Shown: positions 1 to 5,793, counted from the stretch's first letter. The stretch: DNA of 10,241 bases from Candidatus Uhrbacteria bacterium (GCA_018700535.1 JABITQ010000007.1:1-10241), one strand, 5' to 3'. A program made the numbers and translations. The notes: generated by a model from the letters alone, not told the origin.

Positions 1-50
1 GGAGCATGGTGAACATCTATCATCCTCAGATCTGCGCTTTAGCGTCAGAT

Positions 51-124
51 TCCCGGATCGTCTAATGGCAGGACACCTGGTTTTGGTCCAGGCAATCATG
101 GTTCGAATCCCTGTCCGGGAACCA
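51..124 (+). tRNA. trnQ: tRNA-Gln, anticodon TTG, CCA encoded
   Basis: A complete cloverleaf can be folded. The 7-bp acceptor stem pairs 51-57 with 114-120. The anticodon stem CCTGG/CCAGG encloses the loop TTTTGGT (81-87), which places anticodon TTG at 83-85 and so reads glutamine codon CAA. The T arm carries the canonical TTCGAAT loop; its stem has one T-C mismatch. Position 121 is the discriminator A and 122-124 is an encoded CCA. No promoter could be placed in the 50 bases upstream; TATCAT at 18-23 could be a -10 box, but its -35 would lie outside the window. Confidence 0.96.
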
Positions 125-161
125 AAGCAAAACACTCGCTGAAAAGCGAGTGTTTTGCTTT
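124..161 (+). terminator. Terminator hairpin of the tRNA-Gln transcript
   Basis: A perfect 17-bp inverted repeat (124-140 with 145-161) with a GAAA loop starts on the last A of the tRNA CCA. The 3' arm is T-rich (TGTTTTGCTTT), so the U tract lies inside the long stem rather than after it. It is the probable end of the plus-strand tRNA transcript. Confidence 0.75.
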
Positions 162-179
162 GTGTAGAATTTTCTAAGA

Positions 180-223
180 AACAAAAAACCGCACCCCGAG
201 AGTGAAACGCACGAGGTGCGGTT
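180..223 (-). terminator. Intrinsic terminator of the 316-aa orphan gene
   Basis: A 12-bp stem with one mismatch (187-198 with 212-223) reads on the minus strand as a GC-rich hairpin followed directly by a T run (plus-strand A run at 183-188). It lies 19 bases beyond the stop codon of the minus-strand gene and faces the tRNA terminator. Confidence 0.85.
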
Positions 224-241
224 CTTTTGGGATGCGGCGAG

Positions 242-1192
242 CTACCTTATACGCATTGTCATGTGCCGCTGGAATTGTGCCGTCAGATTGAGCAAGGCAC
301 TACGCTCACCACCGAACCTTCCTGAGTTGCGCTCACCACCACACGCTGCGAGCATGAAGCGGATGTCTTGTTCCATATCCCCGTTTGAAACAGAGGGGCA
401 TGGATCTTGACCTGCCACGAAACGCTCAGCGTGTCCCCATTCGAAGGAGAGGCTCATGCGCTCCTCCCCACTTTGAGCACGCGCCAACACGATAAGTTCG
501 TACAGCGGCCGGATGGCGTTCATTGCACCCGCCTCCGAGATGATCGCCCACCACTTTTGCTTCACAAAGAGTCCGGAGAGATTCTGCAACCTCACATGGG
601 TCTCGTCAACGACACGAAGACCTTGTCCTGTCGGCCTCCAAGTGAGGTGATCTATTCGAAGGAGCTTGTACGCTCTCCCGAGACATTGCTGGACGTTTCG
701 CAAATGTTTCCCGTCCATCCCTTTGATATGATGGACACTGGGATGAACATCTGATGAACGACTGTAGAAGTCGACGAGTGCGAACAGCGTCTCCTTGTTT
801 TCTGTCCGCATGGATCCACCACCCTGAGGCACGGATCCAATCATTGGACAGATGTGATGTGCAAGCGTTCTTCGAGCCATGTTGCGCACACTGACGTCAT
901 CACACACAAGCCCTGGATCGGACATGCCGACTTCCGTGAGAAAGGTGACAATGACTTGCCGCAGGTCTGCGCCTCTCTGCCTGTTTTGTCGCGCCTCGTG
1001 ACCTACCATCATGGGAATACTCTGAATGATCCCCCGAGCAGCCGACACAGAAGTCTCAGGCTCTGAAAATTCGCGCAGCAATTTACTCAACCGCTCCGCG
1101 CCGTCATTGCCGCTTGCTCCTGACACATTCCGCCTTTTGTGGGGAGTGCGCCATGCCGCTCCTCGCAGAACCTCTTCAAGTATCGAATTCAT
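242..1192 (-). CDS. Hypothetical soluble protein, 316 aa
   Basis: I do not recognise a family. The start is the ATG at 1192, eight codons inside the longest open frame, because AAGGAG lies five bases upstream of it and the outer ATG at 1216 has no such site. The protein is charged, rich in Arg, Gly and His, and has no signal peptide or membrane helix, so it is presumably cytoplasmic. Visible landmarks are a Trp-Trp pair in the central-to-C-terminal part (LFVKQKWWAII), scattered cysteines (VCDD, HHICP, VQQC, DPCP, LAAC), and a segment near residues 272-285 (MEQDIRFMLAAC) resembling the C-terminus of the neighbouring 356-aa protein. The gene forms its own unit, with a strong promoter at 1274-1302 and a terminator at 180-223. 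The coding assignment is well supported; the function is unknown. Confidence 0.8.
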   Translation of the reverse strand: MNSILEEVLRGAAWRTPHKRRNVSGASGNDGAERLSKLLREFSEPETSVSAARGIIQSIPMMVGHEARQNRQRGADLRQVIVTFLTEVGMSDPGLVCDDVSVRNMARRTLAHHICPMIGSVPQGGGSMRTENKETLFALVDFYSRSSDVHPSVHHIKGMDGKHLRNVQQCLGRAYKLLRIDHLTWRPTGQGLRVVDETHVRLQNLSGLFVKQKWWAIISEAGAMNAIRPLYELIVLARAQSGEERMSLSFEWGHAERFVAGQDPCPSVSNGDMEQDIRFMLAACGGERNSGRFGGERSALLNLTAQFQRHMTMRIR

Positions 1193-1205
1193 GCTTTCTC
1201 CTTCA
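1193..1205 (-). promoter_or_regulatory. Ribosome binding site that decides the start of the 316-aa gene
   Basis: The minus strand reads GAAGGAGAAAGC directly before ATG at 1192. The AAGGAG core at normal spacing selects this internal ATG over the upstream one at 1216. Confidence 0.75.
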
Positions 1206-1273
1206 TCGCAGCACATTCATACGTGCTACATAGGTGCATTCCAGTGCCGCCCAAACCATTCGGACAACAAGGG

Positions 1274-1302
1274 ATAATAGTGCAGACGTGGAGAATTGTC
1301 AA
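1274..1302 (-). promoter_or_regulatory. Sigma-70 type promoter of the 316-aa gene
   Basis: On the minus strand a perfect TTGACA (1302-1297) is followed by 17 bases and TATTAT (1279-1274). Transcription should start near 1267, leaving a leader of about 75 bases. The -35 box begins four bases from the T run of the upstream gene's terminator, so the spacer is very compact. Confidence 0.85.
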
Positions 1303-1304
1303 TA

Positions 1305-1371
1305 CAAAAAGGCCGCCCACCGAGGTGAGTCGATGAACGACTCAGCACCTCAGGGGCGGCGTGATTTTTTT
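1305..1371 (-). terminator. Terminator of the 356-aa gene, probably bidirectional
   Basis: A long interrupted hairpin pairs GCCGCCC (1312-1318) with GGGCGGC (1354-1360), GAGGTG (1322-1327) with CACCTC (1346-1351), and AGTCG with CGACT around an ATGAA loop. On the minus strand it is followed by TTTTT (1310-1306). On the plus strand it is followed by seven T (1365-1371), so it could stop transcription both ways. It lies about 15 bases past the stop of the 356-aa gene. Confidence 0.85.
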
Positions 1372-1386
1372 AGTTCCGTGAAAGCA

Positions 1387-2457
1387 TCACGGATGAGCTG
1401 CGGAACAACTTCTCGCAACCATGTATCGGATCTCCTCAAGACTCGATGAATCCGATTCATAAGGTACCCGACACTCCCTCAGACGAATGCGATGTTCGAT
1501 AACTGCATCACCCAAGATTTCCTCAAAAGGAATGCCGACCGTAGTCCGAGCCAAACGATAAACCCCGCGACAGAAGATATGGGAATTGAATTCCCCTCCA
1601 TCCACCATCAAGACCAGGCTATCAAGAAGCTCGCACTCTTCAGCACCCCAAGCTCTGCGCGAAAGAGCTCGAAGCCACCTTACAAGTAGCATCACCGAAA
1701 TTGAATTCTGCCCATCTGACCGGCTATCCGTGATCTGGATCTCATGATTGAGCGTACTGTAGCGAACCTGCCCATTGAAGATACCGTCCACAATCAGCTG
1801 CTGACCAGTCATATCAAACGACCAACGCGCTTTTCGAATCCGTGCCTCTCTCTTGATCTTCCCGTCGCTACCAGTGGAGCAATCTTGATCGCAAAAGGGA
1901 TACACCCACCGATCTGCCCAGTGTGGGCCCCAGTGACCATCCACCGAACAATCGATCACGAGGTGTGCCTTTTCTCTCACAGCCGCCTCAGCAACCGCTT
2001 GGCGAGCGAGTACGAATCGATACGCGTAGTGACGATCTCCTCCGAGAGTGCCCCTCTTCGACTCATCCCAAGATCCATGCACAAGGCGCAGGTCCTTTTT
2101 GTGAATCCCGAGAGAACTCTCTACGAGAGCGACATCATCACGTTCTTCTTCAGTCGCAGGGTAATGCGACACCATCTTGATGATGTCGCCATCATGCGTG
2201 ATGATTCGCATGTCACCAAACAAGCTACCGTCGTCCTCGTAAGGACGAATGGAATCTTCTGCTGTTCCACGAGTGTCGCTCATTGTGACGTATCCAAGAA
2301 CGATCACCCATCCTTCGGGGATCACCTGAAGATACTCATTTGGAAGCCTAGATCCAGACCTGAGCTTTGTGCCCATATGATGGAACAGATATGCAGAGGC
2401 AAAATTATTGATATTTGCACACATTGCATCCAGACGTTTGAATGTACGTTTTTTCAC
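1387..2457 (-). CDS. Hypothetical soluble protein, 356 aa, GTG start
   Basis: No family was recognised. The start is GTG at 2457, behind TAGGGG; the next in-frame ATG, 11 codons inside, has no ribosome binding site. There is no signal peptide or clear membrane span. Residues about 48-57 (EGWVIVLGYV) look like a buried strand. Residues about 141-160 form an amphipathic, Ala/Arg-rich helix. Residues 170-193 are dense in Asp, His, Trp and Cys (CSVDGHWGPHWADRW, then C189 and C193), which could be a metal or active site, but this is inference. The C-terminal 18 residues (LEEIRYMVA) resemble a segment of the 316-aa neighbour. The gene has its own promoter (2530-2558) and terminator (1305-1371), so it is a single-gene unit. 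An antisense open frame of 244 codons covers the same region, but the promoter and terminator fit only the minus strand. Confidence 0.8.
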   Translation of the reverse strand: MKKRTFKRLDAMCANINNFASAYLFHHMGTKLRSGSRLPNEYLQVIPEGWVIVLGYVTMSDTRGTAEDSIRPYEDDGSLFGDMRIITHDGDIIKMVSHYPATEEERDDVALVESSLGIHKKDLRLVHGSWDESKRGTLGGDRHYAYRFVLARQAVAEAAVREKAHLVIDCSVDGHWGPHWADRWVYPFCDQDCSTGSDGKIKREARIRKARWSFDMTGQQLIVDGIFNGQVRYSTLNHEIQITDSRSDGQNSISVMLLVRWLRALSRRAWGAEECELLDSLVLMVDGGEFNSHIFCRGVYRLARTTVGIPFEEILGDAVIEHRIRLRECRVPYESDSSSLEEIRYMVARSCSAAHP

Positions 2458-2475
2458 GTTGGGCCCCTACGGGGT
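2458..2475 (-). promoter_or_regulatory. Ribosome binding site within a small hairpin
   Basis: Before the GTG start, the minus strand reads CCCC-GTA-GGGG (2474-2464), which can close into a 4-bp hairpin that covers the likely Shine-Dalgarno bases TAGGGG. This could limit translation of the 356-aa gene. The structure is short and no ligand or partner is implied. Confidence 0.35.
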
Positions 2476-2529
2476 TAGTGTTGTTGCAGCGGCCGCAATT
2501 GGCTAATGCTGGTCTCAGAGAGACGATGC

Positions 2530-2558
2530 AACATAGCTGTAAATATGGTTATTGTCAA
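2530..2558 (-). promoter_or_regulatory. Sigma-70 type promoter of the 356-aa gene
   Basis: The minus strand shows a perfect TTGACA (2558-2553), a 17-base spacer and TATGTT (2535-2530). The expected start is near 2523, giving a leader of about 66 bases to the GTG start. Confidence 0.8.
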
Positions 2559-2579
2559 GCATATACACCCATTTATGAA
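2552..2579 (+). promoter_or_regulatory. Possible plus-strand promoter for the RNA unit
   Basis: TTGTCA (2552-2557), a 16-base spacer and TATGAA (2574-2579) give a mediocre plus-strand promoter. Its -35 overlaps the -35 of the divergent 356-aa gene promoter (TTGTCAA is TTGACAA on the other strand). It is the best candidate found for transcription running into 2600-3116, but the match is weak. Confidence 0.25.
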
Positions 2580-2585
2580 AGCGAT

Positions 2586-3116
2586 TTCGATTCGACCCAT
2601 AGCACGAGGGGGCTGACAAAAAGCCCAAAATAACGTATTCTCCTGCTCTTGACCACCGCACGACGAAGAGGTGGCAAGGACCGGACACTTGGAGCCCATC
2701 GTGGGCATAAAAGACACCGGTTGTGCAAGTAAAAATCAAGGTGCAGTTCAAACCTTGGTGAGATCGGATACTTTGTCAGCTCTTTCATTGCCCCGTCCAA
2801 ATCGGTTGGATTGGGTCAGCGACTGCGCTGATTCGACGGACTTCCTGGACTCTGCCCCCATTGGATCTCGCTGACGAGACGGAGCGTTCCCTCACAGGAC
2901 CGTTATCGTACTCGCACGAGTCACGCACGGCAGCATGCCTTGGCGCTCGAAAGATACCCTTCGCCGGTCTGCGACGGATCTGAGGCATAGCGCGTCCAAA
3001 CAGAGAACGATTACAAAGAGAAACAGTCACGGGGTACGAAACCCCACTTGGAGACAAACTACGCTACGAAATGACCCCCCTTCTCGATTCGTCGAGGAGG
3101 GGGTCTGTTCTTTTTT
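2586..3116 (+). ncRNA. Candidate structured non-coding RNA of unknown family
   Basis: This stretch has no convincing protein gene; its open frames have no ribosome binding sites. It is full of local hairpins: GGGCT/AGCCC (2610-2626), CCACC/GGTGG (2653-2674), ACCGG/CCGGT (2680-2721) enclosing GCCCA-TCG-TGGGC (2694-2706), CAAGGT/ACCTTG (2737-2757), a 9-bp stem at 2813-2834, TCTCG-CTGA-CGAGA (2866-2879), ATGCCT/AGGCAT (2935-2988) enclosing GGCG/CGCC, and GGGG/CCCC (3031-3045). The run ends at a plus-strand intrinsic terminator. The 2813-2834 stem uses two G-U pairs that form only if the plus strand is the RNA. It contains GATTCGACGG (2829-2838), reminiscent of the tmRNA 5' end, but no tag frame or tRNA-like 3' end was found. 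No RNase P, SRP or tmRNA core was recognised. The 5' end is uncertain. Confidence 0.45.
3073..3116 (+). terminator. Strong plus-strand intrinsic terminator
   Basis: GACCCCC...TCTCGA (3073-3087) pairs with TCGAGGAGGGGGTC (3092-3105) around a TTCG tetraloop, with one bulged C and one U-G pair. TGTTCTTTTTT follows at 3106-3116. There is no T run on the other strand, so it acts only on plus-strand transcription. Confidence 0.9.
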
Positions 3117-3137
3117 ACAAAACAATCGCTATCATTT

Positions 3138-3175
3138 TCAAAACAAAAGACGACCTCATAAGAGATCGTCGCGTA
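3138..3175 (-). terminator. Terminator copy 1, downstream of the 208-aa membrane protein gene
   Basis: On the minus strand, GACGATCTC-TTAT-GAGGTCGTC (3170-3149) forms a 9-bp stem with one U-G pair, followed by TTTTGTTTTGA. The U-G pair would be a C-A mismatch on the plus strand, which fixes the direction. The 38-base element differs at one position from the copy at 3903-3940. Confidence 0.88.
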
Positions 3176-3205
3176 CGTTGGGTAACAAGAGTGTCCTCAC
3201 CACCT

Positions 3206-3832
3206 TCAAGCCACCTTTGGATCAAAGCACAGATTCGCATCTGGTGAATTGTCGTCCTGGCGCCAGGGGTTGAACTGCCACCGTTTGCCATAAAGAACAT
3301 CGAGAGCAGTGAGTTGTTTGTTGTGAAGCTCTATCGCCTTCTGATAATGATGATCTTTTGCGATCGTCACCAAGTGATAAATGTTGGCTGCATACAAACC
3401 CGATGAATCAAGTTTTAATTCCTCAGCGATTTCATCACCTACAATCCAATACAGATCTTTTTCACTCTCCTCCAGCCGTCGAATTCTCTCCAAGCGAAGC
3501 CAGAGCGCTTCACCGTCGCGCAAGAGACCTCGTCCACCGGGGCTCAAACTAAGCTTGTGAGCGTAGACGAGACTAAAGTGACTCACGTCTTTGCGAACCC
3601 AAATTCCTACAACAGCAAAGATCCCCGCAATAGTCATAAAGACCGCTTCGAAGATGATCTTCAAAAACTGATCGAGATGAGGCAAAGCCATCAATCCCCA
3701 TACAGCCACCGCCATAACAACTCCTCCGACAACAAAGCAGAGCACTGAGATGATTCGATTCCTTAAGATCTTGGACTCGATATACTCCATCTCACCACTG
3801 CGGTAGAAAGGCGCATACGAAGATTTTGTCAT
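3206..3832 (-). CDS. 2-TM membrane protein, paralogue C, 208 aa
   Basis: The start is the ATG at 3832, preceded by GGAG and five bases. The open frame reaches back to 4135, but that part overlaps another gene and a terminator and is not coding. Residues 8-13 are PFYRSG, identical in sequence and position to the 220-aa protein. Membrane helices lie at about 27-49 and 56-79 with a short loop (HLDQ) between them; a charged C-terminal domain of about 125 aa follows. Shared landmarks with the 220-aa protein are Y90..KL, W111.RLE..R, A176LDVLYG and N188PWR. It has its own promoter (3864-3892) and terminator (3138-3175). I recognise no named family. A pore-like effector or a membrane sensor would fit the topology, but this is inference. 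Confidence 0.85.
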   Translation of the reverse strand: MTKSSYAPFYRSGEMEYIESKILRNRIISVLCFVVGGVVMAVAVWGLMALPHLDQFLKIIFEAVFMTIAGIFAVVGIWVRKDVSHFSLVYAHKLSLSPGGRGLLRDGEALWLRLERIRRLEESEKDLYWIVGDEIAEELKLDSSGLYAANIYHLVTIAKDHHYQKAIELHNKQLTALDVLYGKRWQFNPWRQDDNSPDANLCFDPKVA

Positions 3833-3863
3833 GATGTCTCCACTGTTTGAAAGAACTATGAGC

Positions 3864-3892
3864 ATTTGATCAAGATTGTTGTGATATGTCAA
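3864..3892 (-). promoter_or_regulatory. Promoter of the 208-aa membrane protein gene
   Basis: A perfect TTGACA (3892-3887), a 17-base spacer and TCAAAT (3869-3864) are followed by GC. The -10 box is poor against TATAAT, yet exactly the same TTGACA-N17-TCAAATGC arrangement precedes the paralogous 220-aa gene. From the -35 to the ATG both units have identical length, and both share CTTTCAAACARTGGAGACAT before the start. Confidence 0.7.
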
Positions 3893-3902
3893 CAAATGAC
3901 AC

Positions 3903-3940
3903 TCAAAACAAAAGACGACCTCGTAAGAGATCGTCGCGTA
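3903..3940 (-). terminator. Terminator copy 2, downstream of the 182-aa membrane protein gene
   Basis: The same 38-base element as at 3138-3175 with one substitution, in the loop. The stem is 3914-3922 with 3927-3935, followed on the minus strand by TTTTGTTTTGA. It begins one base after the stop codon of the 182-aa gene, and the next promoter starts 11 bases further on. Confidence 0.88.
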
Positions 3941-3941
3941 A

Positions 3942-4490
3942 CTAGACTGCGAGAACTTCCTCGTAGGCCAACCACGTATTAGTCGACCAACGATTGTTCC
4001 ATTTGTGCAGTGGAGCGAACAATGCACGCTGCCTGTCAAAGAGTGCTTGCTCTTCATCAAAGAGGTCGGCCAAGCTTTGCAAAACATCACCGTAAAGCAC
4101 ACACTCCTGAAGATTCGTTCCGTGTCGCTCGCCAATCTGATTCAGTGCAGCCAACTCACTCATAAGTGAATGACGGCGTTTCTCAAGGTCATCACCCTGA
4201 ATCAAGAGCTCAATTCCCTTCTCTGTCTTTGCCCAACGAAGGAATGTTCGATCGGTCCTGAACCAATTGCGAATTTTCAAAACACAGAAGGCGACCGTAA
4301 CCGCAGCAAGGACCAAAAAGGTTGCTCCTTGAAACAGATCCTCCACCTCTGTGAACCAAACCTTGATTGAGACTCCCACCAAAACGATTCCACAGAGCAA
4401 GTCTGCAATGTTCGTTTGCTTGGCAGCGATTTCAAGAGCACGTTTTTGCGTAAGGTAGCCAAAGTGACCTGGCTCTGCGCGATTAAGCAT
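3942..4490 (-). CDS. 2-TM membrane protein, paralogue B, 182 aa
   Basis: The ATG at 4490 overlaps the last eight bases of the upstream 220-aa gene (ATGCTTAA) and has AGGAG five bases before it, so the two are probably translationally coupled. Membrane helices lie at about residues 28-45 and 54-72, separated by an acidic loop. Basic residues follow (KIRNWFRTDR), then a C-terminal domain of about 100 aa rich in helical, charged sequence. It lacks the N-terminal PFYRSG of its paralogues. It keeps related segments: KGIELLIQGDDL against the 220-aa protein's AGQMLLLEGSEL, and QECVLYGD against GEIVLHD, with FDRQRALF near the end. I read it as a diverged member of the same family. Function unknown. 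Confidence 0.85.
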   Translation of the reverse strand: MLNRAEPGHFGYLTQKRALEIAAKQTNIADLLCGIVLVGVSIKVWFTEVEDLFQGATFLVLAAVTVAFCVLKIRNWFRTDRTFLRWAKTEKGIELLIQGDDLEKRRHSLMSELAALNQIGERHGTNLQECVLYGDVLQSLADLFDEEQALFDRQRALFAPLHKWNNRWSTNTWLAYEEVLAV

Positions 4491-5145
4491 GTCGACTCCT
4501 GCGTTCTAATTCGTCATCCTGGGCTTCCTGCAGAAGCTTGCGCAAAGGATTCCTTTCCTTGTGGTCACCACAAAGGAGATCAATTGCAGAACATTGCCTC
4601 TGATGAAGATCATCGATCTCCTCGAAGATTACTTCTCTTTCAGCAATAATCGAAGTGTGCGTGTCATGCAGAACTATCTCCCCTAATTCCAATGACCCGC
4701 CGACTTCATTATTAATCAGACAAAAAGCTCGATGAAGCAATTGACGAGTTACCTCATCTTTTGCATCTTGCTCCATCGCCTTTTGCCTCAGACACTCAAG
4801 TCTCCCCCAAAGTTCACTCCCCTCCAACAAGAGCATCTGCCCTGCAGAAGACGAATCAAGTTTGATGACGTACCTGAAGCCACTGTCGGTAATTTTCTTT
4901 CTCTGAACCCACCCTTGAAACAAGGCAGCCAACACCAGTACAGCCACAGGAACAACCATCCATTGGGCTTCCCCCCATGCAGCATCCTCAACCCCCCATG
5001 TGACATACCTCACAATCCCCGCTAGCACGACAACAATTGCTAGAGCAAAGTACATCGCTGCAGCAAAATCCCTCTTCACAACCACAGAGGTCATCTCTGT
5101 AATTTGGCCCGAGCGATAAAACGGCTTATGTATGGCATTCACCAT
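4483..5145 (-). CDS. 2-TM membrane protein, paralogue A, 220 aa
   Basis: The start is the ATG at 5145, with GGAG five bases upstream. The frame is open to 5301 but that part overlaps the promoter and a terminator. PFYRSG sits at residues 8-13. Two membrane helices span about 27-48 and 61-80, the second followed by QRKK, which suggests that both termini face the cytoplasm. The C-terminal domain of about 135 aa has Y92..KL, W113GRLE, a predicted helical stretch around 166-185, A187IDLLCG, and N199PLR, all matched in the 208-aa paralogue. It is the first gene of a two-gene unit with the overlapping 182-aa gene, closed by the terminator at 3903-3940. No named family was recognised. The layout resembles SLATT-type 2-TM effectors only in topology; that is a guess. 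Confidence 0.87.
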   Translation of the reverse strand: MVNAIHKPFYRSGQITEMTSVVVKRDFAAAMYFALAIVVVLAGIVRYVTWGVEDAAWGEAQWMVVPVAVLVLAALFQGWVQRKKITDSGFRYVIKLDSSSAGQMLLLEGSELWGRLECLRQKAMEQDAKDEVTRQLLHRAFCLINNEVGGSLELGEIVLHDTHTSIIAEREVIFEEIDDLHQRQCSAIDLLCGDHKERNPLRKLLQEAQDDELERRSRHA

Positions 5146-5176
5146 TATGTCTCCATTGTTTGAAAGAGCCGTCCGC

Positions 5177-5205
5177 ATTTGAACAGAAATATTGCGAATT
5201 GTCAA
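5177..5205 (-). promoter_or_regulatory. Promoter of the 220-aa/182-aa membrane protein operon
   Basis: TTGACA (5205-5200), a 17-base spacer and TCAAAT (5182-5177), then GC. This duplicates the promoter at 3864-3892 in boxes, spacing and distance to the start codon, although the spacer sequence differs. The conserved boxes and leader amid changed spacer bases suggest maintained function. Confidence 0.7.
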
Positions 5206-5216
5206 TGCATCTCGGT

Positions 5217-5252
5217 AACAATAAAGACCGTCCACCAAGCAGGTAAACGGTC
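5217..5252 (-). terminator. Terminator of the 49-aa membrane protein gene
   Basis: On the minus strand an 11-bp stem (5252-5242 with 5236-5226), including two U-G pairs, closes a TGCTT loop and is followed by TTTATTGTT. The U-G pairs exist only in the minus-strand RNA. It separates the small upstream gene from the promoter of the 220-aa gene. Confidence 0.8.
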
Positions 5253-5301
5253 CGTCGTGCCGAGAAGTTGGAATTTTTAATCGAGCCACACCTTGTCTCA
5301 C

Positions 5302-5451
5302 TCAACGAAGAAATACGGCAACCAGAGCGATGCAAATCACCAATCCAATCACACTCAGTAGCACCTCCCATGCACTGAAGGCAAAAACCCAAGCCTCGAA
5401 AGCAAGAAACCAACTTTGATCTTCCTCACTCTTATCGTGTTTCTTAGACAT
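5302..5451 (-). CDS. Small single-pass membrane protein, 49 aa
   Basis: A short gene with ATG at 5451 behind a very strong ribosome binding site (TAGGAGGGGT) and a TGA stop at 5304-5302. The first 13 residues are charged (SKKHDKSEED). Then comes a Trp/Phe-rich amphipathic segment (W14, W21, W28), and one hydrophobic helix at about 29-48 ends in a single Arg. This makes an N-in or peripheral-plus-anchored membrane miniprotein plausible. Its terminator at 5217-5252 marks it as a separate unit just upstream of the 2-TM genes. I do not recognise a family. It could be a toxin-like or regulatory membrane peptide, but nothing in the sequence decides this. The coding call rests on the binding site, composition and terminator. 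Confidence 0.7.
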   Translation of the reverse strand: MSKKHDKSEEDQSWFLAFEAWVFAFSAWEVLLSVIGLVICIALVAVFLR

Positions 5452-5486
5452 ACCCCTCCTAAATTGACAGTGATAAGTCTAACTAA

Positions 5487-5515
5487 AAGTTACTGTGAAC
5501 ACTGGAGCGTGTCAA
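5487..5515 (-). promoter_or_regulatory. Possible promoter of the 49-aa gene
   Basis: A perfect TTGACA (5515-5510) lies about 60 bases upstream of the start codon, but the hexamer 17 bases on (TAACTT, 5492-5487) is a poor -10 box. The -35 match and position are the only support. Confidence 0.35.
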
Positions 5516-5792
5516 TAATCAAGGTGCACATGAGTCACACCTTGAATGTTTTTCAATATTTCCATAGACTCTATGTATGTGAGGTTTTGTACTAGTGGCA
5601 GACTTCTATCCGAAGAACACCACCGACACGGCTTTCTAGGCAGGTCGTCCGACAAAAGATTCACATGACTGTGGTCCCACTAAAACATGAAGTGCTGGCA
5701 CACAAGATACGAAAACGATAAATACCAGCATAGTTTCGTGGAGACACGGAGGCGTAATCGGTTCCTAGATCTGATACGTACTCTTTGATACG
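5516..5792. other. Intergenic stretch without a recognised gene
   Basis: I see no protein gene here. Two tiny plus-strand frames exist, 21 codons from 5530 and 18 codons from 5666, both without convincing ribosome binding sites. Because a plus-strand terminator follows at 5794-5819, some plus-strand transcript probably crosses this stretch, perhaps a small RNA. No promoter or conserved RNA core was identified. Confidence 0.4.
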
Positions 5793-5793
5793 G

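Noticed and set aside
51..124. Integration site of a mobile element at the tRNA 3' end
   Set aside because: No second copy of the tRNA 3' end and no integrase gene are visible in the window.
1744..2478. A 244-codon plus-strand open frame antisense to the 356-aa gene
   Set aside because: It has no ribosome binding site or promoter, and its composition (His, Cys, Ser, Ile-rich) is that of a mirror frame. The promoter at 2530-2558 and terminator at 1305-1371 fit only the minus-strand gene.
2785..3057. A 90-codon minus-strand frame
   Set aside because: It has no ribosome binding site, an Arg/Ser-rich composition typical of non-coding GC-rich DNA, and runs against the direction implied by the terminator and G-U pairs.
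2813..3060. tmRNA, suggested by GATTCGACGG and a nearby AACTACGCTACG stretch
   Set aside because: No tag frame ending in an Ala-Ala-like tail before a stop, no T-arm TTCRA loop and no acceptor pairing between the expected ends were found.
3833..4135. N-terminal extension of the 208-aa membrane protein
   Set aside because: It would run through a terminator and promoter and overlap the 182-aa gene; GGAG before the ATG at 3832 and alignment with the paralogue fix the shorter start.
5146..5301. N-terminal extension of the 220-aa membrane protein
   Set aside because: It covers the 5177-5205 promoter and the 5217-5252 terminator, and the paralogue starts at the equivalent of 5145.
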